The translations under genes and the position numbers were made by a program. A model generated the notes under the pieces. It ran no database searches. It worked only from the letters and a program-made list of their open reading frames with translations, and was not told where the DNA came from. Shown here piece by piece: positions 17,497 to 24,743 of a stretch of 64,000 nt of DNA (positions are counted from its first letter, which is position 1; each line of letters starts with the position of its first letter). This stretch comes from Dyadobacter pollutisoli (lineage in GTDB: Bacteria; Bacteroidota; Bacteroidia; Cytophagales; Spirosomataceae), in contig NZ_CP112998.1 in the NCBI RefSeq assembly GCF_026625565.1, positions 5,606,001 through 5,670,000 on the forward strand, given 5' to 3'.

Positions 17497-18138
17497 TTAT
17501 TGCGAAAGAATACGCTCCATATCCTTGTCCGACAAATCTTTGAAAAATGCGTAGACTTGTCCAACTGCATAAAACCATTCCGGGAACACCAGTATCTCCA
17601 GGTTATCGGCTTCGTTCAGGTTTGGATCATAATTTCTTCCTCCCACAGGAGCAGCGACCACTATCCTGGATGCTCCTTTTTTACGACAAAGGCGCAAGAG
17701 AGGAATCAGGGTCACGCCGGTTGCGATGCCATCATCAACGATGATCACTGTCCTGTCTTTCATATCGGGAAGTGACCGCCCGCCCCTGTAGTCATGGATG
17801 CGTCGGTTCACCTCGTCGGTTTGCCGGTCTATTATTTCGCAGATTGTCTCCGGTTTCAGGTTCAGCGGGTATCTGGTTGCAATATAAACAGAGAGGTCCT
17901 CGGCGATAGCGCCAAAACCAATCTCGGCATTCCCGGGCAGTGGCAACTTTTTTGAGATAATAACTTCCGCTTCTGTTCCAAGTGACTTCGCGACATGGTG
18001 AGCAACTACCGCCCCGCCCCTAGGCACACCCAATACCAGCGGGTCGAGATGCCTGTAACGTTCCTTCAGAAAGTTTCCCAGCTGTTTGCCAGCGTCCTCT
18101 CTGTCTTCAAAAATGATACTCCCTGTTTCCTTGGTCAT
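17497..18138 (-). CDS. phosphoribosyltransferase domain protein
   Basis: A 213-residue cytoplasmic protein with the type I phosphoribosyltransferase fold. The PRPP-binding signature TVIIVDDGIATGVT is at about residues 129-142, and the early loop LGVPRGGAVVAHHVA is at about 37-51. It matches the widespread 'phosphoribosyltransferase family' proteins found in stress and dormancy islands, often beside hydrolases; the actual substrate is unknown. A relic of an alcohol dehydrogenase lies just upstream on the same strand. Confidence 0.82.
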   Translation of the reverse strand: MTKETGSIIFEDREDAGKQLGNFLKERYRHLDPLVLGVPRGGAVVAHHVAKSLGTEAEVIISKKLPLPGNAEIGFGAIAEDLSVYIATRYPLNLKPETICEIIDRQTDEVNRRIHDYRGGRSLPDMKDRTVIIVDDGIATGVTLIPLLRLCRKKGASRIVVAAPVGGRNYDPNLNEADNLEILVFPEWFYAVGQVYAFFKDLSDKDMERILSQ

Positions 18139-18150
18139 AAATTCGGCTTT

Positions 18151-18228
18151 TTATGCGATTTCAATAACAATTCTTCCATTGAAGCTTTCTTTTTCCATCA
18201 TTTGGTTGAACACCCGAGAGCTCTGACA
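18151..18228 (-). pseudogene. C-terminal relic of a zinc-type alcohol dehydrogenase/quinone reductase
   Basis: About 22 codons before a TAA (18151-18153) read SRVFNQMMEKESFNGRIVIE, the usual end of medium-chain dehydrogenase/reductases (hxVFxxMxxxxxxGRIVIxI). Nothing of the rest of the gene remains upstream, and there is no start. Deletion remnant next to the phosphoribosyltransferase gene. Confidence 0.45.
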
Positions 18229-18386
18229 ACTGAAATACAAAAAAATGGTATGTGGAAAATAAAAACCGTGCCAATTAAATAACTCCCGTGAGGTGTAATG
18301 TTTTTTGATTTTAGCCACTAACTAAAAAACGGCTGCCCATTCCTTACCTGACACAGGTTCAGTACATTACGGGAAAATGGAAAAGA

Positions 18387-18947
18387 ATGCTTTACATACC
18401 GGGAATTAACCCCAGGTACTTGAAGAGATTTCCGGCTGCTAAAACGATCCAAGTGAGTACAGACTTTTACCAGATATCGGTTTTACCTTTTTCCGCAATC
18501 ATCATTAAGATTTGCAGGGCATATACCAATTCGCAGGAAGATTTTGAGGATTACTACCAGGAAGTCTGCCTGCAAATTTGGCGAAGCAGAGATAATTTCC
18601 GCGAGCAATGCGAATGGTCGACATGGGTTTACCGCATCTCGCTAAATGTCTGCCTGACGCTACTCAAACGAAAAAAGAGCGACGGAAAAACGTATTTCAC
18701 TTCCGATGTACTGCCTGATGTAGTCATCACTGAAAACAAGGCCTTTGAGGATGAGTCTCTAAACCTGTTGTATATCGCAATCAGGCAATTATCAGAGGTC
18801 GACAGAGCATTGATTCTCCTGTATCTCGAAGAAAAATCTTATCAGGAAATTGCCGGTATCCTGAATACCAGCGCGAACAATATCGGTGTTCGCGTGAGCA
18901 GAATTAAAGAACGTTTAAAAAAAATACTCCATGGAAAAATCAATTGA
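18387..18947 (+). CDS. RNA polymerase sigma factor, ECF-like
   Basis: A 186-residue sigma-70-family factor. Region 2 is seen around residues 45-85 (DFEDYYQEVCLQIWRSRDNF ... STWVYRISLN), and region 4 around 130-180 (LSEVDRALILLYLEEKSYQE ... NNIGVRVSRIKERL). There is no region 3 or 1.1, as expected for ECF factors. The next gene, a four-TM membrane protein, overlaps it by 17 bp, as a translationally coupled regulator or anti-sigma would. Promoter targets are unknown. Confidence 0.85.
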   Translation: MLYIPGINPRYLKRFPAAKTIQVSTDFYQISVLPFSAIIIKICRAYTNSQEDFEDYYQEVCLQIWRSRDNFREQCEWSTWVYRISLNVCLTLLKRKKSDGKTYFTSDVLPDVVITENKAFEDESLNLLYIAIRQLSEVDRALILLYLEEKSYQEIAGILNTSANNIGVRVSRIKERLKKILHGKIN

Positions 18948-19572
18948 GGCAATCTGGAAAGAGGGTTTTCTGAATGAAAAAAGTCTCGTTGCTCCAAAAA
19001 TCAATGACTTGTATAACCAGAAATCAATGCACCTGGTCGACAAAATGATCAGAATGTTCAGGGCCAATTTGACTGTTATTATCATCACGGCAATTGTTTT
19101 CCCTGTTATACACTACTTCCTGGATGTACTTTGGCAAGGAATGGCCGCATCTGTGCTGCTTTTACTGACGGCATGGTACAACAAACGGCAAATAGATAGC
19201 ATCAAAACATTGGATCAGGGAACAACCAGCCTTGATTATCTCAAGTCATTGGACCGATGGCTTAAAGAGGTTCTTTTGAAAAGTGAGAAAATAGCGCGTT
19301 TCTCCTATCCGCTTTACATTCTGATAGCCATCAGTACAATATGGTCTGCATGGGAAAAACAGGGGTTAACCCTGAAAATACATCAAAAATTTCCGAACCT
19401 GATAGCCATTGGAGATCTTCAAGTATTTGCGATAATTATCGCAGGAGCAACGGTACTGTTGATGTTTCTCTTTGCAGCGAAAATCTACAAGTGGGAAGTA
19501 CGTTTAATGTATGGACGTGTATTCGGCAAATTGGCAGAAACAATTACTGAGATGGAAAATCTGAAACATTAA
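18931..19572 (+). CDS. membrane protein coupled to the sigma factor, possible anti-sigma
   Basis: A 213-residue protein with about 70 cytosolic N-terminal residues and four hydrophobic segments in two pairs (about 47-64 and 68-83; 125-138 and 163-182). The start lies inside the sigma gene (17-bp overlap), so expression is coupled. No zinc-binding HxxxCxxC motif is visible, so it is not a classical ZAS anti-sigma. The role as a sigma-factor partner is inferred from position alone. Bacteroidota encode many such sigma plus membrane-protein pairs. Confidence 0.65.
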   Translation: MEKSIEAIWKEGFLNEKSLVAPKINDLYNQKSMHLVDKMIRMFRANLTVIIITAIVFPVIHYFLDVLWQGMAASVLLLLTAWYNKRQIDSIKTLDQGTTSLDYLKSLDRWLKEVLLKSEKIARFSYPLYILIAISTIWSAWEKQGLTLKIHQKFPNLIAIGDLQVFAIIIAGATVLLMFLFAAKIYKWEVRLMYGRVFGKLAETITEMENLKH

Positions 19573-19586
19573 AAATTAAAACGACC

Positions 19587-20090
19587 ATGGCCGAATATCA
19601 AACAAAATCAAGCGACTCGCTGTCTTTTGATTTGACAAAAGACAGCAAATCAATTGGAAAACTTTCTTACAAAAGTTGGTTCAAGTTTAATGCGGTTATC
19701 GAGCTTGCGAATAACAGCCGCTATCAGGTTGAGCCGAAAGGTTTCTGGGGAACAACGATTGAACTCCTGGACACGGAGAAGCGGTTACTAAAATTTGGAA
19801 TGAATTGGAATGGGGACATTGTTATCCAAACTTTTTTTAGCGACGTTGAAAAAGGATATGCCTTTAAACATCATGGCATTTTTAAATCATCATTCACACT
19901 TACAGACCAGGAAGAGACTGAACTTTTAGTAATGAAGCCACACCTGAAATGGAGCCTGATGAACTACGAGTATCAAATAACAACATCTGAAGCCTTTGAG
20001 GCTCTTCCTGAGAAAGAAATACTATTGATGAATTCGATACACTGTGCAAATTATTATATGTCAATGATTGCAAATGTTACGGGCGCGTAA
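19587..20090 (+). CDS. conserved-looking cytosolic protein, unknown family
   Basis: A 167-residue protein with no signal peptide or TM segment. It is beta-rich with alternating hydrophobic strands (SFDLTKDSKSIGKLSYKSWF; IELLDTEKRLLKFGMNWNGD) and a more helical C-terminus. The pattern is weakly like LURP-one/tubby-type beta barrels, but I cannot assign it. It follows the membrane protein by 14 bp and so belongs to the sigma-factor operon. Confidence 0.6.
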   Translation: MAEYQTKSSDSLSFDLTKDSKSIGKLSYKSWFKFNAVIELANNSRYQVEPKGFWGTTIELLDTEKRLLKFGMNWNGDIVIQTFFSDVEKGYAFKHHGIFKSSFTLTDQEETELLVMKPHLKWSLMNYEYQITTSEAFEALPEKEILLMNSIHCANYYMSMIANVTGA

Positions 20091-20192
20091 CTTCGGTCAG
20101 TATTGAAAATGGCGGCGCGTTCTGACTCCGTAATCACGGCAAGACGATTATCTTGCAGGCTCATCGCCATATTAAACTTGAATTGACAGACA

Positions 20193-21293
20193 TTGATCAG
20201 ATCGGACACAAACAAAATCACAACTCTTTCGCAAACAAAACAACATTTCGAAATCCTCGACGGACTAAGAGGTATTGCCGCACTGGCCGTCGTTACGTTT
20301 CATTTCATGGAATGGGCCTATACCGATCCGAGCAAGAACTTCATCGGACATGGCTTTTTAGCTGTCGATTTCTTTTTCTGCCTTTCGGGATTTGTGATCG
20401 GTTACGCCTACGACGACCGTGTAGCAAAGATGGGTATTCTTAATTTTTTGATATCAAGAGCTATCAGGCTGCATCCGCTGGTTGTGGCAGGATCAGTATT
20501 AGGTCTGCTAGCGTTTTTGTTCGACCCATTTGGCGGCCATCCCGAAATATATAGTGCCGGTAAAATCATTCTGGCCTTTTTCTGCTCGGTACTCCTGATC
20601 CCCTTGCCTGTCATAGCCGATCGTGCTTTTAACCTGTTCAGCTTCAATGCGCCGGCGTGGTCGTTGTTTTGGGAATATATTGCCAGCTTCGTTTACACAT
20701 TTGTGCTTTATCGAATTGGCCGCAGCTACCTGCTGCTGTTGACGGTACTATCGGCCGTGGCCATTTGCTTTGTAGCTTATCGTTCCGGCAATTTATTAGG
20801 CGGATGGAGCGGCCCGACTTTTTGGGACGGCTGCGCACGTGTCTCCTACTCTTTCCTGGCAGGATTACTTATTTACCGCTCCAACTGGATCATCAAAAAC
20901 AAGCTTGGATTTCTCGCCCTATCCATATTATTATTGCTGGCCTTTATCATGCCATTTTCCAAATGGAACTGGTTATCCGAACCTTTGGTTGTGCTATTTT
21001 ACTTTCCGTTGCTGATAGCTTTGGGCGCGGGGGCAACATTAACAAATGGCATGAAAAAGGTTTGCATCTTTTCAGGTAAAATCTCCTACCCATTGTACAT
21101 GACGCATTATGCCGTGTTATGGATGTTCGGAAATTATTACACCAGTCACAAACCAAGTGCCATACAACTGACCCTTATCATCATAACAGGACAAATCCTG
21201 CTGGTTAGCGCGGCGTACCTTGTCATGGTCATTTACGATGTCCCCGTAAGGAAATATTTAGGAGAAAAATGGAAGGAAAGGCTTGTGAAATAA
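20193..21293 (+). CDS. acyltransferase 3 family membrane protein (OafA/YrhL-like)
   Basis: A 366-residue inner-membrane O-acyltransferase with about ten TM segments. The catalytic-type N-terminal motif DGLRGIAALAVVTFHF (about residues 23-38) includes the family's conserved Arg and His, and a second motif, LAVDFFFCLSGFVIGYAY, follows. Such enzymes acylate sugars of exopolysaccharide, peptidoglycan or lipopolysaccharide. The start appears to be a TTG at 20193; there is no upstream ATG in frame before the motif. About 100 bp separate it from the sigma-linked genes, and it may be transcribed with them. Confidence 0.85.
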   Translation: MIRSDTNKITTLSQTKQHFEILDGLRGIAALAVVTFHFMEWAYTDPSKNFIGHGFLAVDFFFCLSGFVIGYAYDDRVAKMGILNFLISRAIRLHPLVVAGSVLGLLAFLFDPFGGHPEIYSAGKIILAFFCSVLLIPLPVIADRAFNLFSFNAPAWSLFWEYIASFVYTFVLYRIGRSYLLLLTVLSAVAICFVAYRSGNLLGGWSGPTFWDGCARVSYSFLAGLLIYRSNWIIKNKLGFLALSILLLLAFIMPFSKWNWLSEPLVVLFYFPLLIALGAGATLTNGMKKVCIFSGKISYPLYMTHYAVLWMFGNYYTSHKPSAIQLTLIIITGQILLVSAAYLVMVIYDVPVRKYLGEKWKERLVK

Positions 21294-21344
21294 AAATAGC
21301 CTGTGGTTTTGTAGTGACATGAATTCTAAAAACCTCACCAACAA

Positions 21345-22067
21345 TCACGGCTCCGCAAAAAGCTCGACCTGATATCTCGCAATAATGGATTTCAAGGTCG
21401 TTCCTGTCCCTTTGATAACGATTTTGTTTAGATTGTACTCCGACATGTTGAGCCCTTTGGCAATGTCCCGGATCGTGAGCCGGTTGTTTTGCTGAACTTG
21501 ATCTTTAATGTAGTTCAGTACCCGGTTCGTCTCGGAGTCGTACTCGCTCACTGGCCCGCCGGATGCATTGTCAATATTTCTGGTGAGGATATTGACCAAA
21601 ATAAACACAACATTAATGGCAATTTCCTTCGAATAACCCTGCGGATGCAGCAGCTCATTTCTCAACAATGGCACAAGCCGCGCCACCGATTCCCTGTCCG
21701 TTTGATCGCTTATCCGCATTCCCTGGCTAATATTCTTGGCCAAAAATATCTGCTGAACATGCTGATACAGGTTCAAAAAGCTCGTGACCGGCTCTTCGGC
21801 TTTGTGATTTATGGATCGGAACAGACCAAATATGATCACCAGAACGCGGGTCCGTTGAGGCGAAATGCATTCGAGGTCCTGTCTCGGCGCGATCAGAAAA
21901 AAACTGTCTTTTTCATACCGGTAAGACTCTTCTTCCAAAAAAGCAGTCCCGGTTCCCTCCACAATAAAAACCAGCCTGAACCGGTTCGAATACCTTGAAA
22001 GGTACCCCATCTCGTGCGATTCGCAGCTCACAAGAATAAGTTTGTCCTGTATATCGAATTCTAACAT
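21345..22067 (-). CDS. AraC family transcriptional regulator
   Basis: About 240 residues from the ATG at 22067 (MLEFDIQDKLILV); an in-frame ATG at 22118 would add 17 residues. The N-terminal cupin-like sensor (about residues 1-110; RLVFIVEGTGTAFLEEESY) is followed by a linker and a C-terminal AraC region whose first helix-turn-helix is clear (RLTIRDIAKGLNMSEYNLNK). The second helix-turn-helix is short and ends soon after LKSIIARYQVELF, so the C-terminus is truncated relative to most AraC proteins, possibly lowering DNA affinity. Convergent with the acyltransferase gene. Confidence 0.7.
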   Translation of the reverse strand: MLEFDIQDKLILVSCESHEMGYLSRYSNRFRLVFIVEGTGTAFLEEESYRYEKDSFFLIAPRQDLECISPQRTRVLVIIFGLFRSINHKAEEPVTSFLNLYQHVQQIFLAKNISQGMRISDQTDRESVARLVPLLRNELLHPQGYSKEIAINVVFILVNILTRNIDNASGGPVSEYDSETNRVLNYIKDQVQQNNRLTIRDIAKGLNMSEYNLNKIVIKGTGTTLKSIIARYQVELFAEP

Positions 22068-22192
22068 GGCGAAATCAGGATAAAATTTTAAAACACAATA
22101 CCACTTCCAATGACACAATCGATGACCATCCGCTGCATAGTCACCGCTGATACACCTATTCGCAAATCAAAGGTGTTTTGTAGCAGCCGTAT

Positions 22193-22246
22193 GAAAAAAT
22201 AAAAGGCGTCCAATGACCGGAAACAGCCTGTGAATCGCCTTTTTTC
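22193..22246 (-). terminator. bidirectional terminator after the LytTR regulator
   Basis: AAAAGGCG (22201-22208) pairs with CGCCTTTT (22236-22243). On the minus strand the stem is followed by TTTTATTTTTT, which fits the end of the regulator gene at 22273. On the plus strand a TTTTTTC run also follows. Confidence 0.7.
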
Positions 22247-22272
22247 AAGGAAGAAGAAAAATACCTCTAATG

Positions 22273-23040
22273 CTATTTCCCCAGCCATTGCTTGAAATCC
22301 GCCATTCTGTCGCCACTTACCAACACCTCCTGACCGATGGATGGGTGCAATTCCAGTCGGAGACGGCCTGCCGAAATAGTATGGATAGTGCGGATGCTGT
22401 TCAGCGCAACGATCAGCGACCTGTTGATTCGAAAAAATTGCTTTGGATCCAGCAGCTGCGACAATTTATCCAGACTGTAATCCATTGCAAGATGTTTCCC
22501 TTCATAGGTTTTAAGAAACGTAGCTTTCTGTTCAATGGTAAAATAAGCAATGTCGGTTGTCTGGATGCTGAATAACTTCGTGCCGGCCGATGCCAAAAAC
22601 CGCTCTTTAAATGGCTCCTGAACAGTGGATTGATACATAGCCAGCAATGCCGACATATCCGGCACCGGGCTCGCCTTCGGACGGGTAATGGCAAATTTAT
22701 CGATAGCCGAAGCCAGTTCACCCGGGTCGATAGGTTTGAGCAGGTAGTCAATACTATTGGCTTTGAATGCCTTTAATGTGTATTCACTATATGCCGTCGT
22801 AAATACGATGGGTACATTCAGATGCAGATCGTCGATGATCTTGAACGCCAGCCCATCTTCCAGGTGCAGGTCCATAAAAATCAGGTCCGGGGTCACATTA
22901 CCTGTATTTCCAAGCCACTGTATACTTTCCCTGATAGAGGTCAATGTCTGCAGGACTTTTATTGCAGGATCGTACCGGTAAAGGAGGTTTTGCAATCGAC
23001 TGGCACTCAGCGCCTCGTCTTCAATAATCAGCACGTTCAT
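22273..23040 (-). CDS. LytTR-type response regulator
   Basis: A 255-residue two-component regulator. The receiver domain (about 1-120) has the phosphoacceptor Asp57 in LIFMDLHLEDG and the conserved lysine in YLLKPID. The C-terminal LytTR DNA-binding domain (about 150-252; DIAYFTIEQKATFLKTYEGK, FFRINRSLIV) follows. Its ATG overlaps the kinase stop by 4 bp, so the two form a coupled operon. It is divergent from the PadR-permease array and could regulate it, but that is inference from position. Confidence 0.88.
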   Translation of the reverse strand: MNVLIIEDEALSASRLQNLLYRYDPAIKVLQTLTSIRESIQWLGNTGNVTPDLIFMDLHLEDGLAFKIIDDLHLNVPIVFTTAYSEYTLKAFKANSIDYLLKPIDPGELASAIDKFAITRPKASPVPDMSALLAMYQSTVQEPFKERFLASAGTKLFSIQTTDIAYFTIEQKATFLKTYEGKHLAMDYSLDKLSQLLDPKQFFRINRSLIVALNSIRTIHTISAGRLRLELHPSIGQEVLVSGDRMADFKQWLGK

Positions 23041-24140
23041 TGGATCAGCGGGATTTTAACGATAAACTGGCCACCTTCCTGAACCACCAAAACTACCCTA
23101 CCGATCAGTAACTTGTACCGGTTAATGATATTTTGCAAACCCAGCTTGGTAGACGGCTCCGGCAATTCGCGGAGTTGCACCGGGTTACTGACGACCAGGA
23201 ATTCCCCTTCGATGAATATGCTGATTGTCAACGGATTTTGGGCGGACATACTGTTATGTTTTACTGCATTTTCGATCAGAAGCTGTAACGTCAAAGGCAC
23301 GATGGAGTAGTGGTCCATTTCCTCTGCTGACACACTGACGTCCAGGTTTATTTTGTCTTCAAATCTCGTTTTGAGCAGGAACATGTATGTTTCCAGAAAC
23401 TCTATTTCCGTCCTCAGCTTGATATATTCAAAATCCGACTGTTCAAGAATGTACCGGTACGCCTTGGAAAGCCTGCCGATAAAGACAATCGATTGCTCCT
23501 GATTTGTTTCCACCAGGGTAGTAAGGACGCTGAAATTATTGAAAAGAAAATGCGGGCTGATCTGGTTTTTCAAAGCATTAAAATGGGCCTTGATATTCTC
23601 CTTTTCCAGCCGCTCTTCATTGATATGTACCTGTTGAAGTCTCTGCGATGCCCGCTTGTTGGAAGCTAAATAATAAGTCGCCATCAGCGCCATCACGGTA
23701 ATACTATTATTAGCCCGCCTCTTCGGCCTGCTCAGCCGATCGAGTGAAAACGAGGGCATTTCGAACGTTTTATTGTCCCAGACCGATTCCATCCAATGCC
23801 ACATAACACCGAAAGCAGCATTAAACAGCACCGCTAGCCCTATTGCGATCAACAATGTAAAAAGCTGGTTCAAAAACCTGAATTCATCCAAAACGTCCTC
23901 CCCCCAAATTCCGGCAATGTGGTACTGCAATCGTTCGGTAACGATGATCCACAAACTAAAAAAGATGATCGTGATCGTCAACTCGATGATCCACAGAGGA
24001 AACTTATGGAAAAAGATTGCCTGATCGATCCCAATCACGTTCATATATATACGCAAAGGCAGGTATATGACCGCTACGCCAGCGCCCAGCTCCCATTTTT
24101 GCCTGCTCGAAAGTGGGTATATAGATCTTAACTGGGACAT
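23037..24140 (-). CDS. LytS/YehU-type histidine kinase
   Basis: A 367-residue sensor kinase of the His_kinase (PF06580) group. The N-terminal half holds about four TM segments (roughly 15-37, 48-68, 92-115, 146-160) with no separate periplasmic domain. The catalytic part begins with a short coiled coil and the H-box NQISPHFLFNNF (phospho-accepting His197), followed by an ATPase domain that includes LQLLIENAVKHNS (N box) and LGLQNIINRYKLL. It partners the LytTR regulator downstream (4-bp overlap). The stimulus is unknown. Confidence 0.87.
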   Translation of the reverse strand: MSQLRSIYPLSSRQKWELGAGVAVIYLPLRIYMNVIGIDQAIFFHKFPLWIIELTITIIFFSLWIIVTERLQYHIAGIWGEDVLDEFRFLNQLFTLLIAIGLAVLFNAAFGVMWHWMESVWDNKTFEMPSFSLDRLSRPKRRANNSITVMALMATYYLASNKRASQRLQQVHINEERLEKENIKAHFNALKNQISPHFLFNNFSVLTTLVETNQEQSIVFIGRLSKAYRYILEQSDFEYIKLRTEIEFLETYMFLLKTRFEDKINLDVSVSAEEMDHYSIVPLTLQLLIENAVKHNSMSAQNPLTISIFIEGEFLVVSNPVQLRELPEPSTKLGLQNIINRYKLLIGRVVLVVQEGGQFIVKIPLIQ

Positions 24141-24156
24141 CTGAAGGTAGTAATTT

Positions 24157-24164
24157 CAAAAATA
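24157..24164 (-). promoter_or_regulatory. possible -7 box of the LytS-type kinase operon
   Basis: Read on the minus strand, TATTTTTG fits TAnnTTTG. It lies 17 bp upstream of the kinase ATG, with a TTG 16 bp further up. This would give a short leader. Weak evidence. Confidence 0.35.
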
Positions 24165-24278
24165 TATAAAGTACGCGTGACAACCTATTAAGAACATTAT
24201 CCTGTGTCCACCTACTTATCACAGCCCGTAAAATTGTAACAAACACCAGCCTTCCCGTTGTCCGTTTTAGTTCAGATA

Positions 24279-24296
24279 CCGTCCAATACCGGACAC
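24279..24296 (+). promoter_or_regulatory. 18-bp palindromic site, copy 2 (putative activator site)
   Basis: CCGTCCAATACCGGACAC, with GTCC-N6-GGAC symmetry, is 15/18 identical to the site at 10009-10026. It ends 62 bp before the sigma-54-like element at 24358; the other copy is at 53 bp, a difference near one helical turn. A further TGTCCG half-site lies at about 24259-24264. Confidence 0.5.
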
Positions 24297-24357
24297 TTTT
24301 CTCTATTTCTACGTAACAAAACAGCTTTCCCTGCCTATAAAAGCACTTTTTAAAAAA

Positions 24358-24372
24358 TGGCACGGCATTTGA
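24358..24372 (+). promoter_or_regulatory. sigma-54-like -24/-12 promoter element, copy 2
   Basis: TGGCACGGCATTTGA matches -24 TGGCACG and, after the standard spacing, TTGA in place of TTGC at -12. It is 31 bp upstream of the PadR ATG and heads the whole six-permease array. Same variant as at 10079. Confidence 0.5.
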
Positions 24373-24403
24373 TCGACATTATCGGATTAAATAAGAAACT
24401 GTT

Positions 24404-24742
24404 ATGAAGCGAACCTTTTTAGGAGAGTTTGAAGAGGTGGTTTTGCTTACCGTAGCCATACTGGGCGAAGAGGCCTACGGAGTTACCGTCACCCAGGAAC
24501 TTGAACAGAAAACCGGTCGGTCCGTCGGATTCAGCACCGTGCATACCACCCTGCAACGCATGGAGGAAAAAGGTCTTTTGTCTTCCAAAATGGGTGGCGC
24601 AACCGCCGAGCGCGGTGGTCGGCGCAAACGTTTTTTTACGGTCACCGCTTTCGGGCGAAAGGCATTGACGGAAGTGAAGCAGGTCAGGGAAGAATTGTGG
24701 AATGCATTGCCTCCGCAAACTCTCCAGCTAATGGGCGGCTGA
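24404..24742 (+). CDS. PadR family transcriptional regulator
   Basis: A 112-residue winged-helix regulator. The fold is visible from FEEVVLLTVAILGEEAYGVT through the recognition region VHTTLQRMEEKGLLSSK and the wing RRKRFFTVTAFGRKAL. The short C-terminus matches the compact PadR proteins that Bacteroidota place directly before prefix-domain permeases. The permease start follows after a 1-bp gap. It probably controls the array, likely by binding near its own promoter, but I could not find a clear PadR site beyond the palindrome at 24279. Confidence 0.87.
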   Translation: MKRTFLGEFEEVVLLTVAILGEEAYGVTVTQELEQKTGRSVGFSTVHTTLQRMEEKGLLSSKMGGATAERGGRRKRFFTVTAFGRKALTEVKQVREELWNALPPQTLQLMGG

Positions 24743-24743
24743 C

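Noticed and set aside
20091..20192. Possible short minus-strand gene (MSLQDNRLAVITESERAAIF)
   Set aside because: No family match, extends antisense into the preceding gene; too weak to report as a gene.
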